Shown here piece by piece: positions 51,571 to 59,868 of a stretch of DNA of 64,000 bases. Position numbers and translations under genes: made by a program. The notes below the pieces were generated by a model. It ran no database searches. It saw only the letters and a list, made by a program, of their open reading frames with translations, and had not been told where the DNA came from. This stretch comes from Pseudonocardia ammonioxydans (lineage in GTDB: Bacteria > Actinomycetota > Actinomycetes > Mycobacteriales > Pseudonocardiaceae). The stretch is taken from contig NZ_FOUY01000006.1 in the NCBI RefSeq assembly GCF_900115005.1, positions 62,001 to 126,000 on the forward strand, given 5' to 3'. Within the stretch, counting starts at the first letter, position 1; every line of letters starts with the position of its first letter.

Positions 51571-52683
51571 TCACAACGACAGCAGGCGGTCGAAGAACTC
51601 CCGGTACCGACCGAGCGCCTGCCGGAGGTCCTCGGTGGACGCGTCCTGGCGGGAGAACTGCTGCTCCAGGTCGTCGCGCTGGTGGCGGAACAGGGCCTCC
51701 AGCTCGTCGAGCACCTCACCGACCAGCTCGTTCGCGCCGTGGACCGCCCGCCGCGGCTCGTCCACGAACTCTCCCTTGAGGACGGTCCAGCGCTCCTGGA
51801 AGTCCCGGGCCCGGTCCGGGGTGATCAGCGACGACCCGGTGCCGGGCGCGCCTGCGCCCGGGGGTGTCCCGGAGCCGGGTGCGCCCGCTCCCCCGGCACT
51901 GGTGGCCGGGGCGCCGGCCGCCGGCATGCCGGCCGGTGGGGTGGTGCCCGTCGCCGTGGCCGGGTCGGCGGCGCCGGTGGCCGGATCGGCGGCCCGGCCC
52001 GGCGGTGCGGTCCCCGGCCCGGCCGCAGCCGGGTCGGGCGCACGGCCCGTACCCGTGGGGCCCGGGCCGGTCGTGGGACCGGCGTCGGCCGGTGCGGTCC
52101 CGGATGCCCCGGCATACCCGGCCGTCCCCGCGGCGACCCCGGACGCCGCGCCGGGCGGCATGCCGCCACCCGGCGCGGCGTCCGCCGGGGCGGCACCGCC
52201 ATGACCGGACGCCGGTGCCCCGGGCGGGTACGCCTGCCCACCGGCTGCCGGAGCGGGCGGCGCCTGCCCACCGGGCGGACCGGCCTGCGCCTGTCCACCG
52301 GGCGGACCGGCCTGCGCCTGTGCGCCGTGCGGCAGGTCAGGGGGTGCCTGCCCAGCGGGCGGCGCGTCAAGGGGCGCCTGCCCACCGGGCGGCGGGTCGG
52401 ACGCCGGCTGCCCACCGGGTGGCGCACCGGGCTGCACCCGGGGGCCCGGCGGCGGCGCGTCCCGACGGGGCGGTGCGGCGGCGTGCCGCGGCTCGCCCTC
52501 GCCACGCGGGTCCCGGTCCGGGTGCCCCGCGATGCCGGCGTCACGCTCGGCGTCGGCCGGGGCGTCGTCGCGGTCCCAGCCCGCGTCGGTCTCCGCGTCG
52601 CTGCGCCCCGCGAGCCGGTCCTTGATCTCGCCGGCCAGCCGCGCGGCGCGGCTCTCCTGCCGACGGCCCGGACGGTCGCTCAT
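51571..52683 (-). CDS. Pro/Gly-rich protein with C-terminal helical domain shared with its neighbour
   Basis: 370 residues. A charged N-terminus (about 1-70) is followed by 200 disordered residues with PPGGQAP-type repeats (encoded by 21-36-bp repeats near 52,210-52,440). The last 90 residues are helical (DFQERWTVLKGEFVDEPRRA to LRQALGRYREFFDRLL). The same pattern, QERW...FVDEP...A...LVGEV...TEDLRQA...YR, appears in the upstream gene, so both share a domain. The function is unknown. The start overlaps the end of the upstream gene by ATGA. Confidence 0.75.
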   Translation of the reverse strand: MSDRPGRRQESRAARLAGEIKDRLAGRSDAETDAGWDRDDAPADAERDAGIAGHPDRDPRGEGEPRHAAAPPRRDAPPPGPRVQPGAPPGGQPASDPPPGGQAPLDAPPAGQAPPDLPHGAQAQAGPPGGQAQAGPPGGQAPPAPAAGGQAYPPGAPASGHGGAAPADAAPGGGMPPGAASGVAAGTAGYAGASGTAPADAGPTTGPGPTGTGRAPDPAAAGPGTAPPGRAADPATGAADPATATGTTPPAGMPAAGAPATSAGGAGAPGSGTPPGAGAPGTGSSLITPDRARDFQERWTVLKGEFVDEPRRAVHGANELVGEVLDELEALFRHQRDDLEQQFSRQDASTEDLRQALGRYREFFDRLLSL

Positions 52684-53375
52684 GCCCTCGTCTCCCGTCG
52701 TCCCTCGTCCTGCTGCGGCGGTGCCGTCTGCGCCGGGGGCTCCGAACGATCCGGCCTTTGGCCGTCACGGGAGCCGTTGCCCGAGCCGTCGCGGGAGCCG
52801 TCATCACCGGAGCCGTGGCCGTGCCGCCCGTCCCCCGGTTCCAGCAGGGCCTCGATCAGGGCCCGGTAGCTGGTCACGGCGTGCCGCAGATCCTCGGTGC
52901 CCGCTCTCCCTGCCGCATGCTCGCGCGAGATCGTGCGGGCCTCGCGGTAGCGCTGGGTGACGACCGGGTACGCGACGGACAGGTCCTGCGCCTGCTGGTC
53001 GAAGTCCTCGATCGGGTAGCCACGCGCGGACATGACGTCCCCGACGAGCCGGTCGGCGTCCCGCACGGCCGTTCCCGGGTCGTCGACGAAGCTCTGCTGG
53101 ACCTGGGCCCACCGCTGCCGGTACCCCTCCCGTTCCCGCGGCTGCAGGTCACGCAGCTTCAGCGAGCGGTGCCGCTTCCGGCGCTGTTCCAGCTCCTTCT
53201 CCGCGTCACGCGGGTCGTCGGCCCCGCTCACCGCCCGGTCGTACTCGGGCCCGAACTGCTCACGCAGCCCCGTCGAACGTCGTCGTCTGCGCAGCACCGC
53301 CGCCGCGGTCACGGCGAGCGCCAGGACGACGATCACCACCACCGCCACGACGATGATCGTTGTGAGGTCGGTCAT
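52680..53375 (-). CDS. Membrane-anchored protein with helical domain
   Basis: 231 residues. An N-terminal anchor (TTIIVVAVVVIVVLALAVTA) is followed by a basic RRRRR stop-transfer segment, a helical domain (QRWAQVQQSFVDDPGTAV, VGDVMSARGYP, TEDLRHAVTSYRALIEALLE) and a Gly/Asp/Ser tail. Such proteins are common in actinobacteria and uncharacterised. The last part of the domain matches the C-terminus of the next gene (RW-FVD-P, TEDLR-A-YR). ATG 53375 lacks a strong ribosome binding site. The two genes form an operon with a 4-bp overlap. Confidence 0.78.
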   Translation of the reverse strand: MTDLTTIIVVAVVVIVVLALAVTAAAVLRRRRRSTGLREQFGPEYDRAVSGADDPRDAEKELEQRRKRHRSLKLRDLQPREREGYRQRWAQVQQSFVDDPGTAVRDADRLVGDVMSARGYPIEDFDQQAQDLSVAYPVVTQRYREARTISREHAAGRAGTEDLRHAVTSYRALIEALLEPGDGRHGHGSGDDGSRDGSGNGSRDGQRPDRSEPPAQTAPPQQDEGRRETRA

Positions 53376-53451
53376 GCCGTCGGAATACCCGGACGTGCGA
53401 GACGGAAACAACGGAGGGTGCACGCGACCGGGCAGGAACCGGACGCGCGTC

Positions 53452-53586
53452 CTACGCCGGCAGGAAGGCCGGCAGGACCGCGTCCACGACGTCGGCGGCC
53501 CAGTCCGCACCGATCGGCCGACCGGCCAGGTGGTCGGCGTAGAGGTTGCCGACCAGGGCGCTGACCAGGCGCTCCACTGCTACTCG
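53452..53586 (-). pseudogene. C-terminal remnant of a TetR-type regulator
   Basis: The reverse strand reads VERLVSALVGNLYADHLAG, then RPIGADWAADVVDAVLPAFLPA and a TAG stop (53454-53452). This looks like the last 40 residues of a TetR-family regulator (ligand-domain end). No start, no helix-turn-helix and no further homologous sequence lie upstream; instead the reading runs into the remnant of another gene on the other strand. The assignment to TetR is by resemblance of this short end only. Confidence 0.45.
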
Positions 53587-53591
53587 ATCAA

Positions 53592-53984
53592 CGGGGGCCC
53601 GCGCGGGTCTTCGACGTGCCGTTCGCCGAGACCGTCGACCTCGTGCTGACCGTCGCCGCCCGCACGTACTCGTTCGAGGCCGCCAACCCCCGGCACGAGC
53701 ACGAGTACCACCTGTGGGAGGACGTCACGCTGCCGGACGGCAAGGTCCTCATGCCCGGGATGATCACGGACGCGAGCAACATCGTCGAGCACCCGGAGCT
53801 GATCGCCGAGCGCCTCGAGCGCTACGCGCGCCTCGTCGGCCGGGACCACGTGGTGGCCGGGGCGGACTGCGGGTTCTCCTCCCAGGCCACCTACCGGCCC
53901 GAGGTCGAGCCCCGCGTGATGTGGGCCAAGTTCGACGCGCTCGCCGAGGGCGCCCGGATCGCCTCCGGCCGTCTCTGGCGCTGA
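53592..53984 (+). pseudogene. C-terminal remnant of a MetE-like (cobalamin-independent methyltransferase/epoxyalkane:CoM transferase) gene
   Basis: The frame reads VFDVPFAETVDLVLTV, SFEAANPRHEHEY, LPDGKVLMPGMI, HPELIAERLERYARLVGRD and GADCGFSS, which are the consecutive C-terminal motifs of MetE-like zinc methyltransferases, including a zinc-ligand cysteine in ADCGF. Full-length relatives have 340-370 residues; only about 125 remain. The GTG at 53616 could allow translation, but the substrate barrel would be missing. The truncated 5' end abuts the truncated 5' end of the TetR remnant. Confidence 0.75.
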
Positions 53985-54068
53985 CCGCGAGCGCCCGCCG
54001 GCCCCGGTGGCGCGCCGCGTCCGGAGGTACGGTTGGGCGCCCGGAGCACGGCAGGACGGGAGGCAGGC

Positions 54069-54239
54069 ATGGCCACACGGAACCGCAGGAGGCGGCGCGT
54101 CGGCCCGCTGACGTTGTGGCACAGCGTGCGCCGGTCCCGGCGCGGACGGAGCCGGACCGTGTCCTGGTCGGGCTCGCTGTTCGGCACCCGCCGGCGCGGG
54201 CGTTCCACGACGACGCGGTCCGGGACGATCCGGCCCTGA
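54069..54239 (+). CDS. Small Arg/Ser-rich basic protein
   Basis: 56 residues starting MATRNRRRRRVGPLTLWHSV, with more than a quarter Arg and many Ser/Thr. ATG 54069 has GGGAGG upstream, a good site. I do not recognise a family with certainty; the short WSGSLFGTRRRG stretch is slightly reminiscent of DUF4236-like proteins. It is convergent with the sirtuin gene. Confidence 0.4.
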   Translation: MATRNRRRRRVGPLTLWHSVRRSRRGRSRTVSWSGSLFGTRRRGRSTTTRSGTIRP

Positions 54240-54261
54240 TGTCCCGCGCCCGAGCGCGGGG

Positions 54262-55056
54262 TCAGCCGGATGCGCCGCCGAGGATGCGCGGCAGCACCTC
54301 GCCGATCCCGCCCCGCAGGACGACGCTCGCGATGTCGTCGTACGGGGTCGGCTCGGCATTGACGATCACCACGTCGGCCCGGGCCGCGGCGGCCACGTCG
54401 ACCAGGCCGGCGGCCGGGTGCACACCGAGCGAGGTGCCGACGGCGAGCAGCACGTCGCAGCCCAGCGCGGCGTCGCGGGCCCGCCGCAGCACCTCGACGT
54501 CGAGCGCCTGACCGAAGGAGATCGTCGCGGACTTGAGGATCCCGCCGCAGTGCGGGCACGGCGGGTCCACCTCGCCCGCGGCGACCCGCTCCAGCGCCTC
54601 GGCCATCGGGGCCCGCGCGGCACAGGACAGGCACTCGGTGTGGTGCATCGTCCCGTGCAGCTCCAGCACCCGCTGCGGCGACGAGCCCGCCGCCTGGTGC
54701 AGCTCGTCGATGTTCTGGGTGAGCAGCGCGACCAGCCGCCCGGAGCGCTCCAGCGCCACCAGCGCGTCGTGCGCGGGCCCGGGGCGCGCGGACCACACCG
54801 GGTGGGCGGCGCGCTGCCGCCACGACTCGCGGCGTACTTCGGGGTCGTCGCGGTAGTCCTGGTAGGTCGAGAGCCGCTCGGCCTCCGGGTTGCGCGTCCA
54901 GACGCCCTGCGGGCCGCGGAAGTCCGGGATGCCCGAGTCGGTGGACACCCCCGCCCCGGTCAGGACGGTGATCCGCTCGGCGCGGGTCAGCAGGTCACTC
55001 GCCCGCTCCAGGTCCGCGGCCGCCGGGCCGGGTGGCACGTCCTCGGATCGCTGCAC
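54262..55056 (-). CDS. Sir2-family NAD-dependent protein deacylase
   Basis: 264 residues. All sirtuin motifs are present: GAGVSTDSGIPDFRG (34-48), TQNIDELHQAAG, the catalytic histidine in LELHGT, two zinc pairs CLSC and CPHC, and the NAD-binding VGTSLGVHPAAGLV and IVNAEPTPYDD. It removes acetyl or acyl groups from lysines at the cost of NAD. No Ala-Tyr-Arg desuccinylase pattern is obvious. GTG 55056 has GGTGAGAGC upstream. The 75-residue gene upstream is in the same direction, 46 bp away. Confidence 0.93.
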   Translation of the reverse strand: MQRSEDVPPGPAAADLERASDLLTRAERITVLTGAGVSTDSGIPDFRGPQGVWTRNPEAERLSTYQDYRDDPEVRRESWRQRAAHPVWSARPGPAHDALVALERSGRLVALLTQNIDELHQAAGSSPQRVLELHGTMHHTECLSCAARAPMAEALERVAAGEVDPPCPHCGGILKSATISFGQALDVEVLRRARDAALGCDVLLAVGTSLGVHPAAGLVDVAAAARADVVIVNAEPTPYDDIASVVLRGGIGEVLPRILGGASG

Positions 55057-55102
55057 GCTCTCACCGTGACACGGCCGGTGCCGCCGGGCACCGGCGGGCC
55101 GG

Positions 55103-55330
55103 TCAGGAGCCGCCGGGCCCGGGGTCCCGGTCGCGGTCCTCGTAGTGCCGCATCGCGGTCGCCAGGCCCCGGCACACCTCGGCGGTGGTCGCGAACAGGC
55201 CCTGGGCCCGCGGGTCGGCGACCTTGTCGACGTCGGCACGGGCGTGCTCGGCCAGCTGCTCGAGCAGGCCCCGCAGCCGGGTCGTGTGGTGGCGCGGATC
55301 GTCCTCGGGACGGTCGTTCGGCTCGGTCAC
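55103..55330 (-). CDS. Conserved small helical protein upstream of the sirtuin
   Basis: 75 residues, hydrophilic and helical: HHTTRLRGLLEQLAEHARAD, then VADPRAQGLFATTAEVC and an ending EDRDRDPGPGGS. I recognise the VADPRAQALFETTAEV type of small actinobacterial protein but no function. GTG 55330 has a weak GCGGGGT upstream. It is divergent from the ThpR gene. Confidence 0.65.
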   Translation of the reverse strand: MTEPNDRPEDDPRHHTTRLRGLLEQLAEHARADVDKVADPRAQGLFATTAEVCRGLATAMRHYEDRDRDPGPGGS

Positions 55331-55439
55331 ACCCCGCGGGTACCCGCCCGGACACCGTTCAGGCCTGCGCCACCGTCCCACCCGGCTGTCCGGTCGATCA
55401 TGGCTCCGGAACAGCCGGCGGACGTGCGAGCATGACACC

Positions 55440-55988
55440 GTGCGGTTGTTCGTCGCGGTGACACCGCCGCCGGACGCCCTCGACGAGCTCCGGTCGGCGA
55501 CGGCGGCCGTCCGCGCCGGCTCCCACGGGCTGCGGTGGAGCCCGCCGGAGCAGTGGCACCTCACGCTGGCCTTCCTCGGCGAGGTCGACGACCGCGCCCG
55601 CCACGACGTGACCGAGCGGCTCGGGCGGGCCGCGGCCCGGCACGCCCCGTGCACGCTGGCGCTGGCCGGGGCGGGCCGGTTCGGGCAGCGGGTGCTGTGG
55701 GCCCGGGTGGACGGCGACGTCGACCGGCTGCGGCGCCTGGCCGCGTCGGTGCGGGCCGCCGCCCGCCGCGCCCGGATCGCCGTCGAGGACCGGCCCTACC
55801 GGCCGCACCTCACGCTGGCCCGGGCCCGCGACGGCGCGGACCTGCGGCCCGCGGTCGACGCGCTCGGCGGGTTCGCCGGACGGGCGTGGACCGCGCGCGA
55901 GCTGCACCTGGTGCGCAGCCGGCTGGGCGCCGGGCCGGACGGGCGGGCACAGCACGAGCTGCTGCGGTCCTGGGCGCTCGGCTCGTGA
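55440..55988 (+). CDS. thpR: RNA 2',3'-cyclic phosphodiesterase ThpR
   Basis: 182 residues in the 2H phosphoesterase fold, with the two catalytic HxT motifs HLTLAFLG (His40, Thr42) and RPHLTLAR (about residue 122). The start VRLFVAVTPP is typical of this family (formerly 2'-5' RNA ligase LigT), which opens 2',3'-cyclic phosphates on RNA. GTG 55440 is the only good start. The TGA stop (55986-55988) lies in the left arm of REP copy 3. Confidence 0.92.
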   Translation: MRLFVAVTPPPDALDELRSATAAVRAGSHGLRWSPPEQWHLTLAFLGEVDDRARHDVTERLGRAAARHAPCTLALAGAGRFGQRVLWARVDGDVDRLRRLAASVRAAARRARIAVEDRPYRPHLTLARARDGADLRPAVDALGGFAGRAWTARELHLVRSRLGAGPDGRAQHELLRSWALGS

Positions 55989-56025
55989 GTGGTTGTCGTG
56001 GTCCCGACCGCGATAACCACTCACG
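55984..56025. repeat. REP-like palindrome, copy 3
   Basis: Arms 55984-56003 and 56006-56025 around CC. The two mismatches are G-T pairs, so the RNA hairpin is intact. It holds the thpR stop codon and ends 13 bp before the stop codon of the facing hydrolase gene. Confidence 0.88.
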
Positions 56026-56038
56026 GGCGAATGCCGCA

Positions 56039-57076
56039 CTACCGCTCCAGCAGCTCCCCCACGGCGGCGTCGATGAAGGCCGTGTCCACCGGGTTCGCTC
56101 CCCCGCCGGCGAAGTGCCCCCACACTCCGGGGATGACCCGCAGCTCGGCGCCGTTGGTCATGTGCGACACCGCCCAGGCCTCGTCCTCCGGCGGGAAGTA
56201 GAGGTCCTTCTCGGCCGGCATGATGATCGCCTTCGCCCGGATCGACGCCAGCGCCTGCTCGGTGGAGGTGAACCCGGGGGTCGCGCCGACGTCGCCGTGC
56301 CACCAGGTGTCGAGCATCGTGAGCAGGTTGTTCGGGTCCCGCCCGTCGAGGAAGAACGCCTCCCAGAACCCGACCGCGAAGTCCTCCAGCGAGGCGAAGC
56401 CCAGTTCCCGCCACACCTCGTCCCAGTAGAACGCCTGGGAGAACCCCCAGCCGGCGTAGATCCGGGCGAAGGCCCGCAACCCTTGCACCGGCCACCTCTC
56501 CGCCGGGTAGCGGCCGCCGTCGAAGCCGACCGAGGCCTGCAGCGCGGCCCGCAGCGAGTCCAGGAACACCTGGTTGTGCGGCGCCGTCCGCGCCGACCCG
56601 CAGAACGGCAGCATCCGCTGGACCATCTCCGGGTGGCTGACCGCCCACTGGTAGGTCTGGCCCGCGCCCATCGACCAGCCCAGCACCAGGGCCAGGGTGG
56701 AGACGCCGAACCGCTCGGTGACCAGGCGGTGCTGGGCGTTCACGTTGTCGATCACCCGGATGGCCGGGAAGGACGGGCCGTCGGCGGGGTGCGGGGAGTT
56801 CGACGGCGAGCTCGACAGGCCGTTGCCGAGCATGTTCGGCACGATCACGAACCAGCGCGCCGGGTCGAGCGCCTTGCCCTCCCCGATCAGCCACTCGTTG
56901 TCCCAGTGCCGGCCCGAGTACCAGGTCGGGTACACGACCGCGTTGTCCTTGGCGGTGTTCAGCGTGCCGTAGGTGCGGTACGCGACCCGGGCCGGCCGCA
57001 GCGTCCGTCCACACGCGAGCCGGAAGTCCGGGATCTCGAACGTCTCGTACGGCACGTCCCGGCCGTAGTGGGTCAC
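56039..57076 (-). CDS. Alpha/beta hydrolase of the homoserine O-acetyltransferase (MetX) type
   Basis: 345 residues. The alpha/beta hydrolase core has the nucleophile Ser135 in GWSMGAGQ and the histidine in VWGHFAGG; the start YETFEIPDFRLACGRTLRPARVAYRTYGTLN is typical of MetX-related hydrolases. True MetX motifs for homoserine binding are weak, and relatives in amide operons are annotated only as hydrolases. It may act on an ester or amide related to the formamidase substrate. Its GTG start overlaps the stop of fmdA (GTGA), which places it last in the fmd operon. Confidence 0.85.
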   Translation of the reverse strand: MTHYGRDVPYETFEIPDFRLACGRTLRPARVAYRTYGTLNTAKDNAVVYPTWYSGRHWDNEWLIGEGKALDPARWFVIVPNMLGNGLSSSPSNSPHPADGPSFPAIRVIDNVNAQHRLVTERFGVSTLALVLGWSMGAGQTYQWAVSHPEMVQRMLPFCGSARTAPHNQVFLDSLRAALQASVGFDGGRYPAERWPVQGLRAFARIYAGWGFSQAFYWDEVWRELGFASLEDFAVGFWEAFFLDGRDPNNLLTMLDTWWHGDVGATPGFTSTEQALASIRAKAIIMPAEKDLYFPPEDEAWAVSHMTNGAELRVIPGVWGHFAGGGANPVDTAFIDAAVGELLER

Positions 57077-58320
57077 GAGCTCACCGCGCAGCTGCCCCGG
57101 TCCTTGCGCACCGGACCGGCCGCCGAGGGCCGGATGTCGTCGTCGAAGATCGCGGTGGGCAGGTAGAGCGAGCAGCACGCGTTCGGGATGTCGACCACGC
57201 CCGAGACCCGGCCCTCGATCGGCGCCGAGCCGAGCAGCAGGTACGCCTGCGGGCCCGAGTAGCCGAACTTCTCCAGGTAGGTGATCGCGTTGAGGCAGGC
57301 GTTGCGGTAGGCCACGGTGGCGTCGTTGTAGAGCTGGGTGTCGCTGGTGTGGTCGACGCCGATCCCGATGAACGTGACGAACTCCGAGTACCGCGGCTCG
57401 ACGTTGCCGGGCATCAGGATCGGGTTCGTGGTGACCCCGTAGGTCTCCATCCCGCCCTTGATCAGGTCGACGTGGAAGTCGATGAACCCGCCCATCTCGA
57501 TGGCGCCGCAGAAGGTGATCTCGCCGTCGCCCTGGGAGAAGTGCAGGTCGCCGCCGGAGAACAGGGCACCGGGCACGTGCACCGGGTAGAACACCCGCGA
57601 GCCCCGGGTGAAGTTCTTGATGTCGTGGTTGCCGCCGTTCTCCCGGGCGGGCACCGTGCGGGCGCCGTCGCGGGCGATGGCGGCGGCGACGTCGCCGGTG
57701 GCCGTCCCGGCCAGTGTGGACTCCTCCAGCGGGGGCAGTGCCAGCGGCGGGACCCGGTCCGGTGCGGTGGCGATCAGCGCGCGCTCCCGGGCGTTCCACC
57801 GCGACAGCAGCTCGTGCGACGGCGCGGTCCCGAACAGGCCGGGGTGGGTGATGCCGGTGTAGGAGACGCCCGGGATGTGCCGCGAGGTCGCCTGCTGGCC
57901 GCGGAAGTCCCAGATGGCCTTGTACGCGTCGGGGAAGGTGTCGGTGAGGAAGCCGGCGCCGTTCTCCTTGGAGAAGATCCCGGTGTAGCCCCAGCCCTGG
58001 CCCGGCTTGTCGCCGGTCTCCTGCGGGACCGGGCCGAGGTCGAGGATGTCGACGACGAGCAGGTCGCCCGGCTCGGCGCCCTCGATCGCGATCGGCCCGG
58101 AGAGCATGTGGGCGCCGGAGAGGTCGACGTCGCGGATGTCGTTCGCGGAGTCGTTGTTCCCGATCTGCCCGTCGGTCCACTCGCGACACTCGACGCGGAT
58201 CGAGGTGTCCGGGCGGACGGTGACGGCCGGTGGGATGTCGGGGTGCCAGCGGTTGTGGCCGGGGACGGCCTGGTCGCGCATGGACTTCGCCTGGTCGACG
58301 GTGAACACGACATCGGGCAT
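57073..58320 (-). CDS. fmdA: Formamidase (acetamidase/formamidase family)
   Basis: 415 residues, the normal FmdA length. The family sequence is clear: MPDVVFTVDQAKSMRDQAVP, GHNRWHPDIPPA, GPIAIEGAEPGDLLVVDI, SGGDLHFSQGDGEI with the metal-binding histidine, and the late CGAIEMGGFIDF. It hydrolyses formamide (or acetamide) to ammonia and the acid in the cytoplasm. ATG 58320 has GAGGAG upstream. It is followed by the MetX-like hydrolase, and REP copy 4 lies between it and fmdB upstream. Confidence 0.94.
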   Translation of the reverse strand: MPDVVFTVDQAKSMRDQAVPGHNRWHPDIPPAVTVRPDTSIRVECREWTDGQIGNNDSANDIRDVDLSGAHMLSGPIAIEGAEPGDLLVVDILDLGPVPQETGDKPGQGWGYTGIFSKENGAGFLTDTFPDAYKAIWDFRGQQATSRHIPGVSYTGITHPGLFGTAPSHELLSRWNARERALIATAPDRVPPLALPPLEESTLAGTATGDVAAAIARDGARTVPARENGGNHDIKNFTRGSRVFYPVHVPGALFSGGDLHFSQGDGEITFCGAIEMGGFIDFHVDLIKGGMETYGVTTNPILMPGNVEPRYSEFVTFIGIGVDHTSDTQLYNDATVAYRNACLNAITYLEKFGYSGPQAYLLLGSAPIEGRVSGVVDIPNACCSLYLPTAIFDDDIRPSAAGPVRKDRGSCAVSS

Positions 58321-58340
58321 GGGAACTCCTCGTGGAGGTT

Positions 58341-58380
58341 GTGAGTGGTTATCGCGGTCAGGGCCGCGACAACCACTCAC
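58341..58380. repeat. REP-like palindrome, copy 4
   Basis: Arms 58341-58359 and 58362-58380 with one T-G pair and one mismatch. The fmdB stop codon (58379-58377) lies in the right arm. Because fmdB and fmdA run in the same direction, the element may reduce read-through inside the operon. Confidence 0.88.
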
Positions 58381-58661
58381 GGGCGCGGCAGCGCCTGGTG
58401 ACGGGGATCGCGGGTGACGGGGGTGGCGCGCCGGGACCGGCCCGGCACCGAGGACACGACGGCGGGTGCGTCGGCACTGGCGGCGGAGGCGTCGAGCGCC
58501 CGCCGCATCGCGGGGTCGCCTCCCCGCAGGGCCGGCGCGCCGAACACCCGCGACGCGGCCGCGCCGCACCCCGGGCAGCGCACCGCGGTGCCGGAGTCGG
58601 CCATCGGACGGACCTGCTCGAACTCGCCGCACGCCGGGCAGCGGTGGGTGTAGGTGGGCAC
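58377..58661 (-). CDS. fmdB: FmdB-family zinc-ribbon protein
   Basis: 94 residues. The CxxC pairs of the FmdB/CxxC_CxxC_SSSS ribbon are Cys8/Cys11 (CPAC) and Cys29/Cys32 (CPGC), preceded by PTYTHR. A disordered basic tail follows. FmdB of Methylophilus is considered a regulator of formamidase, but many homologues are of unknown role. GTG 58661 has CGGAGGTG upstream. Its stop lies in REP copy 4. Confidence 0.9.
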   Translation of the reverse strand: MPTYTHRCPACGEFEQVRPMADSGTAVRCPGCGAAASRVFGAPALRGGDPAMRRALDASAASADAPAVVSSVPGRSRRATPVTRDPRHQALPRP

Positions 58662-58714
58662 GGACACCTCCGAGGTAGTGTCAGATGGAAATATGTCTAT
58701 GGACACGACCGGTG

Positions 58715-59797
58715 TCAAGCGAGCCGGGTGAGCACGTCGAACGACAGCCCGTCGGCGCGGGCGAGGTAGACGTTCTGGCGCAGGTGCCCGCCCCGCAGCG
58801 ACACCGCGCCGCGCGGTCCGTCGAACCCGGTCCGTTCGGCCACGCCCAGCAGCGCGGACGGTGCGACCGACCCGGCGCGCTCGGTGAGCCGGCCGAGCAG
58901 GGTGATCGCCTCGAAGCAGGACTCGGCCAGCGCCCCGGGGACCGGGGCGTTCACCCCGAAGCGGGCGGCGTAGCGGCCGGAGAACTCCAGCGACGACGCC
59001 GTCGCCAGCGTCTCGAAGTACCCGGCCGCCGCGTAGAGCTCGCGGGTGGCGCCGACCCCCGTCGCGAGCAGCATGTTCTCCTCCATCAGCGGGGAGAGCC
59101 GCACCCGGCTGCGGTCGGCGCCCGAGGCCGCGAACGCCCGGTTGAACCGGACCGCGTCCGACCCGACGAGGAACATCAGCACCCCCTGCGCGCCGCAGCG
59201 CTGGATGCGCTCGACCACCGGGTCGAAGCTCTCGCAGCCCAGCGGTACGAACACCTCGTCGAGCACCCGCACGTGCGGGCTGGTGCGGGCGAAGCGGCGC
59301 ACGGCGCGGGCCGAGCCGCGGGGCCAGACGTAGTCGTTGCCGACCACGCACCAGGTCCGTACGCCCAGCTCGGCGGCCATCCAGCGCAGCGCGGGCAGCA
59401 CCTGGGTCTCCGGGGTCTCCCCCGTCAGGAACACCCCGGGCGTGCACTCGCCGCCCTCGTAGAGCGGCGCGTAGACGTAGGGCGCCCGCTCGGCGACGGC
59501 CGGGGCGAGCGCCTGGCGGACCGCGGAGATGTGCCAGCCGCTGACGGCGTCGACGGCGCCCGCGTCGAGCAGCCCGGTGACCTCGGTGACGATCTCGGAC
59601 GGACTGCGGCCGCCGTCGACCGGGTGCAGCCGGACCTCGCGGCCGAGGACACCGCCGTCGGCGTTCAGCTCGGCGGCCGCGAGATCACCGCAGGCCTCGC
59701 AGGCGGGCCCGAGGATGCCGGCCGGTCCGCTGCGGGGCACGACGAAGGCGACGTCCAGCGTGCCCGTCGGCGCAGCCACCGGCGTCACCTCCCACAT
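58715..59797 (-). CDS. Cytoplasmic amide-sensor-like binding protein (AmiC/FmdD-type Peripla_BP)
   Basis: 360 residues with the fold of type 1 periplasmic binding proteins: LDVAFVVPRSGPAGILGP, VDAVSGWHISAVRQALAP, GNDYVWPRGSARAVRRF and SYFETLAT-like AGYFETLATASS. Unlike livK it has no signal peptide or lipobox, so it should stay in the cytoplasm. AmiC of Pseudomonas aeruginosa, which senses amides for the amidase operon, has this design. Here it heads the fmd operon, so sensing of formamide or another short amide is a good guess. The start may be ATG 59797 or the GTG three codons later. Confidence 0.82.
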   Translation of the reverse strand: MWEVTPVAAPTGTLDVAFVVPRSGPAGILGPACEACGDLAAAELNADGGVLGREVRLHPVDGGRSPSEIVTEVTGLLDAGAVDAVSGWHISAVRQALAPAVAERAPYVYAPLYEGGECTPGVFLTGETPETQVLPALRWMAAELGVRTWCVVGNDYVWPRGSARAVRRFARTSPHVRVLDEVFVPLGCESFDPVVERIQRCGAQGVLMFLVGSDAVRFNRAFAASGADRSRVRLSPLMEENMLLATGVGATRELYAAAGYFETLATASSLEFSGRYAARFGVNAPVPGALAESCFEAITLLGRLTERAGSVAPSALLGVAERTGFDGPRGAVSLRGGHLRQNVYLARADGLSFDVLTRLA

Positions 59798-59822
59798 CGT
59801 TGAAGACGACAGTGTTTACGAT
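59791..59822. promoter_or_regulatory. Divergent promoter of the fmd operon and marR, with an inverted repeat
   Basis: ATCGT (59796-59800) and ACGAT (59818-59822) form an inverted repeat around an AT-richer stretch that includes TACGAT (59817-59822), a possible -10 box for marR. This is the natural site for the MarR protein encoded next to it. The pairing is short and the call is tentative. Confidence 0.35.
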
Positions 59823-59868
59823 GACAGCGACCGCGTCACTACCCCGAACGCTCCTGGAGGCCACCGCC

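Noticed and set aside
53616..53984. An intact small gene starting at GTG 53616
   Set aside because: The product corresponds only to the last third of a MetE-like enzyme and lacks the barrel, so it is better described as a remnant.
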